17,432 nucleotides of DNA from DATJJW01 sp035491935 (lineage in GTDB: Bacteria; Pseudomonadota; Alphaproteobacteria; ATCC43930; CGMCC-115725): assembly GCA_035491935.1 (NCBI GenBank), contig DATJJW010000211.1, positions 1 through 17,432 of the forward strand, in the 5' to 3' direction. Under the pieces are notes generated by a model. That model had not been told where the DNA came from. It did no database searches and saw only the letters and a list, made by a program, of their open reading frames with translations. Position numbers and translations under genes: made by a program. This document shows positions 13,182 through 17,432 of the stretch, one piece after another (the stretch's first letter is position 1; each line of letters begins with the position of its first letter).

Positions 13182-15106
13182 TGTTGCACCTTCTGGCTAT
13201 TCATCGAGAACAGCTGGTTCGTCAGCGCCTCGCATTGGACATCCTTGGCGGTGCCGATGACCGGCGTCGGGATCGAGATGGTGCGAGCGATCGATATGTT
13301 CGGCGAGCGGATCTTGCCCTGGATCAGGACGGGGGCATGGAGGTCCAGCAGGTCGAAGTGCTTGGGATCGGCGGTCAGCTTGAGCATCACGACCTGGTTC
13401 GAGAGCGCCGCCTGGCCATCGAGGTGGAGGACCGATTTGGGCGTGTCGACGACGGTATTCTCGAAAGTGGCCTGGCCATGCGAGACATCGAGGCGGCCGA
13501 GGGCACAGCGCAGCGGAATCTTGTTATTGCCGGTGACATACAGCACCAGGGCGTCGGCGATCTGCAAACCGGCCAGGCTCACCATGAGGTTGCTGACGTT
13601 GCCGCCCGCCATCGCCAACGAGACATGGCCATCGGAGCTGCCCATGACCTGCGCCAGGGAACGGCCCGTTCCGGCCAGCGACACCTGCCCCTGGACCAAT
13701 CCCTTCGTCGTGTCGAAAAAGCGCGAACCGCGGAAGAAGGCCGCCAGATCGATATCCTTCAAATCGAGATCCGTGTGCACTTTCGGGATGTCGCTTTGGG
13801 CATCGATCCCGAGATCGCCAATCACGCTGCCGCCGCCGAATTTCATCCTCAATGGCCGGACATTGGCCTGGCCATTGTCGACCAGCACCCGGAAATCCAA
13901 CGCCTGGACGGGCAGATAGGCGGGCGCGATGACCCGCTTGGCATCCAGGCTCACATCCATGTTCATGGCCCGCAGCCGCTCGACATGCAACGGCACGTCC
14001 GGGAAGAGGTTGCCCTTCGCCTCGGTCTTGGCCGCCGCTTCCTTCTGCTGCGCGGAGACATTGCCATGCGTGCCGGGAGAAGCGCCGATCAGCGGCGCCA
14101 AATCCTTGAAGGTCAGGCGCTCCGAGGTCAGCTTGGCCGTGAGATGCGACGGCTTGGTATGCTGGTCGATGGCGATGTCGCCGGCGAGGTCGCTGTCGCC
14201 CGCATGCCATTTGAGATCGTCGACGCGCCATATCCCAGGCGAATGGTCGAGACGGCCGCTGAGCTCATAGGGTGGGGTCGGCGGCCCCGGAATCCCCAGC
14301 AGCGGGAAGATATCGGAAAGGTCGGGACCGGACAGGGCGATCTGGACATTGGCGCCCTTCCATTGCATCGGGTCCTGGAGCGTCCCCTTCACCTTCAGCC
14401 TGGTTCCGCCATAGGCGACGTCGAGGTCGACGGGATACGGCTTGTTCGTCTCGCGCAGCAACAGGGCGGAACCGCCGAGGAAATGCACGGTGAGCGGCTG
14501 GCTCTGAAGGTTGCCCTTGAGCGTCAGCTCCGCTTGGGGTTCGGCACCGGCCTTACCCGTCGCGGTCGACACCGTGCCTTCGAGGTCGAGCTTCCGCTTC
14601 AAGTCGGTATAGCCGATCTTGCCGTCGATGATCTCCAATCGGCCGATCAGCGGCGTCTGGTGGCGCTCCTCGGGCTTCACGGCTTTGGCGGCCGTGGCCG
14701 CCACCGGCGCCTGGCTCGTGCTCCAGTTCGATTGATCCTTGTCGTTACGTTCGAGATGGATCTCGGGCTTGCGCAGGCTGAGACGCGGCAGGACGATTTC
14801 GCCATGGAGCAGCGGCCAAAGCTGGATATCGAAATCGATCTCCTCCGCCTTCAGCATGTGGGCCGCCTTGCCCCAGGAGGCGTTGGCGATGGCGAGGTCG
14901 CTCAGATGCACATGCGAGGTCGATCCCCAGTCGATCGACAGCTTGCCGATCGTCGTCTTCTTGCCGGAAAAACCGCTGAAACGCTCCGCGACCTGGCTGC
15001 GCACGAATTCCGAATCTTCCAGGAAATGGACAGCCACGATCGCGCCGACGACTAGAAGCCCGACGATGCCGATCGACCAAGTCGCAATCTTGGCCGCGCG
15101 TTTCAT
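13178..15106 (-). CDS. AsmA-family envelope protein
   Basis: 642-residue protein with one N-terminal TM helix (about residues 8-30) and a large periplasmic part built of repeated beta-rich segments, the plan of AsmA/TamB/YhdP-like proteins that span or bridge the envelope and are linked to lipid trafficking. Typical features are KLSIDWGSTSHVHLSDLAI near the N-terminus and, near the C-terminus, GRLDVSHGQATFENTVVDTP and IQGKIRSPNIS, the AsmA C-terminal domain. The ATG at 15106 is used; an in-frame TTG at 15142 would add 12 residues. The ribosome site is weak, but ATG overlaps the TGA of an upstream open frame (15103-15252) by four bases, consistent with translational coupling. The stop overlaps the cupin GTG. 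Confidence 0.88.
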   Translation of the reverse strand: MKRAAKIATWSIGIVGLLVVGAIVAVHFLEDSEFVRSQVAERFSGFSGKKTTIGKLSIDWGSTSHVHLSDLAIANASWGKAAHMLKAEEIDFDIQLWPLLHGEIVLPRLSLRKPEIHLERNDKDQSNWSTSQAPVAATAAKAVKPEERHQTPLIGRLEIIDGKIGYTDLKRKLDLEGTVSTATGKAGAEPQAELTLKGNLQSQPLTVHFLGGSALLLRETNKPYPVDLDVAYGGTRLKVKGTLQDPMQWKGANVQIALSGPDLSDIFPLLGIPGPPTPPYELSGRLDHSPGIWRVDDLKWHAGDSDLAGDIAIDQHTKPSHLTAKLTSERLTFKDLAPLIGASPGTHGNVSAQQKEAAAKTEAKGNLFPDVPLHVERLRAMNMDVSLDAKRVIAPAYLPVQALDFRVLVDNGQANVRPLRMKFGGGSVIGDLGIDAQSDIPKVHTDLDLKDIDLAAFFRGSRFFDTTKGLVQGQVSLAGTGRSLAQVMGSSDGHVSLAMAGGNVSNLMVSLAGLQIADALVLYVTGNNKIPLRCALGRLDVSHGQATFENTVVDTPKSVLHLDGQAALSNQVVMLKLTADPKHFDLLDLHAPVLIQGKIRSPNISIARTISIPTPVIGTAKDVQCEALTNQLFSMNSQKVQQ

Positions 15107-15252
15107 GCAGCCGCCCGTTCCGACCGTTTCATTTGGACGCAACGACCGGCCGGCTGCTTAGGTTCCTTCGGCGCTGCCTTCTCGCCATTGAGCTTGGGTG
15201 CGGCACCGGGCAGCAACGGGCCGTCATCACCCGCGCGCGTTTCGAAGATAGA
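15103..15252 (-). other. Short open frame, probable frameshifted C-terminal tail of the SemiSWEET-like protein
   Basis: 49 codons without a stop, ending in a TGA (15105-15103) that overlaps the AsmA ATG as ATGA. Its codons favour G/C in third position, and the product is hydrophilic and rich in Lys, Pro and Ala (GEKAAPKEPKQPAG). There is no convincing own start. Reading one base fewer in the CGCGGG run just before the SemiSWEET stop (around 15230-15235) joins the two frames, giving a protein of about 125 residues ending NARGDDGPLL and onward to the tail. It may be a true indel, a base-calling error, or a +1 shift at GGG-TGA. Chance cannot be excluded. Confidence 0.4.
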
Positions 15253-15481
15253 TCAATTGCCCGATGATGGCGGTCAGCAGGATGGCCGCGTTGGTGGCGA
15301 CGAAGACCCAGCTGCCGAGCATCCAGCTATAGGCCACGAAGCAGACCGACGAGGTGATCTGGCCGAGGAAGAGCCAGCCTGAGACGCCCTTGGAGCTCTT
15401 CTCCCGCCATTGCGTGTAGACCTGCCGGCCCAATGTCGTGAGCAGGATGACGGCGGCAAACCACCCGATGAGGTCAGCCAA
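15227..15481 (-). CDS. SemiSWEET/PQ-loop-family small membrane transporter
   Basis: 84-residue protein with three TM helices (about residues 4-22, 36-53 and 57-79), the half-transporter plan of bacterial SemiSWEETs, which dimerise to pass sugars. The loop after TM1, GRQVYTQWREKSSKGVSGW, matches the family's PQ-loop segment (usually LPQ-x-x-x-x-W-x-x-KS-x-x-x-S), with Arg in place of Pro. The start is a TTG at 15481 with AGGGAG eight bases upstream; no ATG is available nearby. The C-terminus may be cut short by a frameshift (see 15103-15252). It lies 62 bases after the kinase stop and may be on the same transcript. Substrate unknown. Confidence 0.82.
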   Translation of the reverse strand: MADLIGWFAAVILLTTLGRQVYTQWREKSSKGVSGWLFLGQITSSVCFVAYSWMLGSWVFVATNAAILLTAIIGQLIYLRNARG

Positions 15482-15543
15482 ACTGGTTGCTCCCTACGAG
15501 GGCCCTTGTGAAGGCGCCGCAATGGCAATCGCCGAAGCGCCGC

Positions 15544-17432
15544 CTAAGCGATGGGATCGAGAGCATGAACGATGGCGGCAAGCAAATCCGATTGACGGAA
15601 CGGCTTGGCCAAGCGGACGGGATGCCTGGCGATCGTATCCAGCTCCGCGAAGCCGGAAGAAAGGACGACCGGCAGGAATGGCCATCTCTCGCGAATGATA
15701 TCGATGAGCTGCGCGCCGGTCATCTCGGGCATGGCGTGATCGGTGATGACGATGTCGAACCCATCGATATCCTCAATGGCTTTGAGGGCTGCCGCCGCCG
15801 ATCTCACGGGTGTCACGTCATGCCTCATATCCTCGAGCATCGCCACCATGCTCGACAGCACGAGCTCATCGTCGTCCACGGCCAGAATTCTCAGTCGCTT
15901 GTGGCCCGCCACAGCCGCCTGCGGGGTAGCCGCAACCGGCTCTTCTTCGGTCACCTCCGTCTCCGTCGCGACCGGCAGCCAGAGTTCCGCCGTCGTCCCC
16001 TCGCCAAGCCGGCTCTTCATGGCGAAATGGCCGCCCGATTGAACGGCAAGTCCATGGACCATCGGCAACCCCAGGCCCGTTCCCTTGCCGATGCCCTTGG
16101 TGGTGAAGAACGGTTCCAGCGCCCTTGAAAGGGTGCGCTCGTCCATGCCGCTGCCGGTATCGGAAACGGCGAGACAAACATAGCGGCCCGCCCGCATCGG
16201 GCCGACGGCTTCCAGCATGTGTTCCTTGGCGGAGATGGTGATGATGCCGCCATTGGGCATGGCATCCCTGGCATTGACGATCAGATTCAAGATCGCCGCC
16301 TCGAGCTGGTTCGCATCGGTTCGTACCGCCGGCAACACGAGCGGCAGCCGCGCTTCCACGGCGATGCTCGGATCGATGGCCTGCGCGAGCAGATCATGCA
16401 TCCCGTGGATCAGCGTCGGCAGTTCGACCGACGTGACTTGAAGTTCCTGGCGCCGTGCGAACGCCAGCATGCGTTGGGTGAGACCGGCAGCGCGCTCGGC
16501 TGCCTGATAGGCATTGTCGAGGAGGCGGAACACTCCTGCATCCTCCGGAAGCCGTTTCCGGAGGAGCTCGAGGCCGCCGAGGACGACGGAGAGCAGATTG
16601 TTGAAATCATGCGCGACGCCGCCGGTGAGTTGGCCCAGCGCTTCCATCTTCTGGGCTTGAAAAAGCGCCTCGCGCGCCTGATCCAGGGCCTTTTGCGCCT
16701 CGACCCGTTCCGTCATGTCACGGGTGACCTTGGCGAAACCCAGCAGCTTGCCGTTTTCGTCCCGGATCGCATCGATCACCACATTGGCCCAGAACGAGGT
16801 GCCGTCCTTGCGGACGCGCCACCCCTCCTTCTCGAAGCGCCCCACCCGTGCGGCGACCTCCAACCCTCGGGCCGGAATGCCGGCCGCGCGGTCCTCGGGA
16901 AGATAGAACCGCGAGAAATGTTCGCCGATAATCTCGTCGGCTTGGTAGCCCTTGATGCGCTGGGCACCCGCATTCCAGCTGATGATGATGCCCGTCGGGT
17001 CGAGCATGAAGATAGCGTAGTCGGTGACGCCGTTGACGAGGAGACGGAACTGCTCCTCGGTACGCTGAAGCGCCTGCTCGGCCATCTTGCGATCGGTCAG
17101 GTCGCGCGTGACCTTGGCGAAGCCGATATGCTTCCCCTCAAGATCGACGACCGGCTCGATGATGACATGAGCCCAGAATTCCGTGCCATCCTTCCGGACG
17201 CGCCAGCCCTCGCCTTCGAAGCGGCCGTCGGTTTCCGCTATCTTGAGAGCGGATGCGGGCAAATCCGCCTCACGGTCGACTGCCCTGTAAAACCGGGAGA
17301 AATGCTCGCCGACGATCTCGCCGGCCGTATAGCCCTCGAAGCGTTGTGCGCCGGCGTTCCAGCTGACGACAATGCCGCTGGTATCGACCATGTAGATGGC
17401 ATAGTCGGTGATCGACTCGATCAGAAGCCGAT
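15544..17432 (-). CDS. Tandem-PAS hybrid sensor histidine kinase with receiver domain (5' end outside window)
   Basis: The frame is open to the window edge, so the N-terminus is missing; at least 628 residues are present. Numbered from the Met at 17391: PAS 1 (before residue 1 to about 115), PAS 2 (about 116-235), dimerisation/phosphoacceptor domain with His261 in GGVAHDFNN, ATPase domain with Asn373 (N box), DTGSGMD (411-417) and GKGTGLGLP (436-444), and a C-terminal receiver with Asp551 (VITDHAMPEM) and Lys596. The receiver on the kinase makes it a hybrid that may feed a phosphorelay. The two PAS domains are near copies (see findings). No TM segment is visible, so a cytosolic sensor is likely, though the missing part could change this. 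No cognate response regulator is in view. Confidence 0.93.
   Translation of the reverse strand, partial: RLLIESITDYAIYMVDTSGIVVSWNAGAQRFEGYTAGEIVGEHFSRFYRAVDREADLPASALKIAETDGRFEGEGWRVRKDGTEFWAHVIIEPVVDLEGKHIGFAKVTRDLTDRKMAEQALQRTEEQFRLLVNGVTDYAIFMLDPTGIIISWNAGAQRIKGYQADEIIGEHFSRFYLPEDRAAGIPARGLEVAARVGRFEKEGWRVRKDGTSFWANVVIDAIRDENGKLLGFAKVTRDMTERVEAQKALDQAREALFQAQKMEALGQLTGGVAHDFNNLLSVVLGGLELLRKRLPEDAGVFRLLDNAYQAAERAAGLTQRMLAFARRQELQVTSVELPTLIHGMHDLLAQAIDPSIAVEARLPLVLPAVRTDANQLEAAILNLIVNARDAMPNGGIITISAKEHMLEAVGPMRAGRYVCLAVSDTGSGMDERTLSRALEPFFTTKGIGKGTGLGLPMVHGLAVQSGGHFAMKSRLGEGTTAELWLPVATETEVTEEEPVAATPQAAVAGHKRLRILAVDDDELVLSSMVAMLEDMRHDVTPVRSAAAALKAIEDIDGFDIVITDHAMPEMTGAQLIDIIRERWPFLPVVLSSGFAELDTIARHPVRLAKPFRQSDLLAAIVHALDPIA

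Noticed and set aside
13184..15055. 623-codon open frame opposite the AsmA gene
   Set aside because: Antisense shadow; composition is Arg/Gln/Asp-rich and no start context or domain supports it.

Overview
High-GC window with short intergenic gaps, codons strongly biased to G/C in the third position, and several GTG/TTG starts. Together with the gene families present (three-subunit molybdenum hydroxylase, HdeD/DUF308 protein, type II NADH dehydrogenase, tandem-PAS hybrid kinase) this suggests an alphaproteobacterium of the Rhodospirillales/Hyphomicrobiales type; the assignment is an inference from style, not from a marker gene. No rRNA, tRNA, CRISPR array, insertion sequence or phage gene is visible.

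Region 1 (1-6507) looks catabolic. It opens with the 3' end of an MHS-type MFS transporter, closed by a strong hairpin. Then come an AAHS-type (aromatic acid:proton symporter) MFS transporter and a class II aldolase/adducin-fold enzyme, both on the minus strand and apparently co-transcribed (aldolase first). A 323-bp control region with an AT-rich core and several dyads separates them from a plus-strand operon coding for the FAD, [2Fe-2S] and molybdopterin subunits of a xanthine-oxidase-family hydroxylase (order M-S-L). The large subunit lacks the active-site Cys of CO dehydrogenase, so an organic, probably aromatic or N-heteroaromatic, substrate is likely. Import, hydroxylation and aldolase-fold decarboxylation or cleavage would fit a peripheral aromatic-acid pathway.

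Region 2 (6508-12682) is made of housekeeping and envelope genes: a YihY/BrkB-family membrane protein, a convergent HdeD-family membrane protein preceded by three tandem 17-bp repeats, a type II NADH dehydrogenase, a divergent polytopic membrane protein resembling GT-C glycosyltransferases, then AlkB (minus) and a Nudix hydrolase (plus), divergent and 35 bp apart.

Region 3 (12702-17432) is entirely minus strand, read from high to low coordinates: a tandem-PAS hybrid histidine kinase (5' end outside the window), a SemiSWEET/PQ-loop small transporter with what looks like a frameshifted C-terminal tail, an AsmA-family protein and a YjlB-type cupin. The tail overlaps the AsmA start, and AsmA overlaps the cupin start, each by four bases, so this is a tightly coupled operon.

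The best candidates for something new are the uncharacterised Mo-hydroxylase/aldolase/AAHS cluster with its palindromic control region, the tandem repeats upstream of the HdeD gene, and the SemiSWEET reading-frame break.
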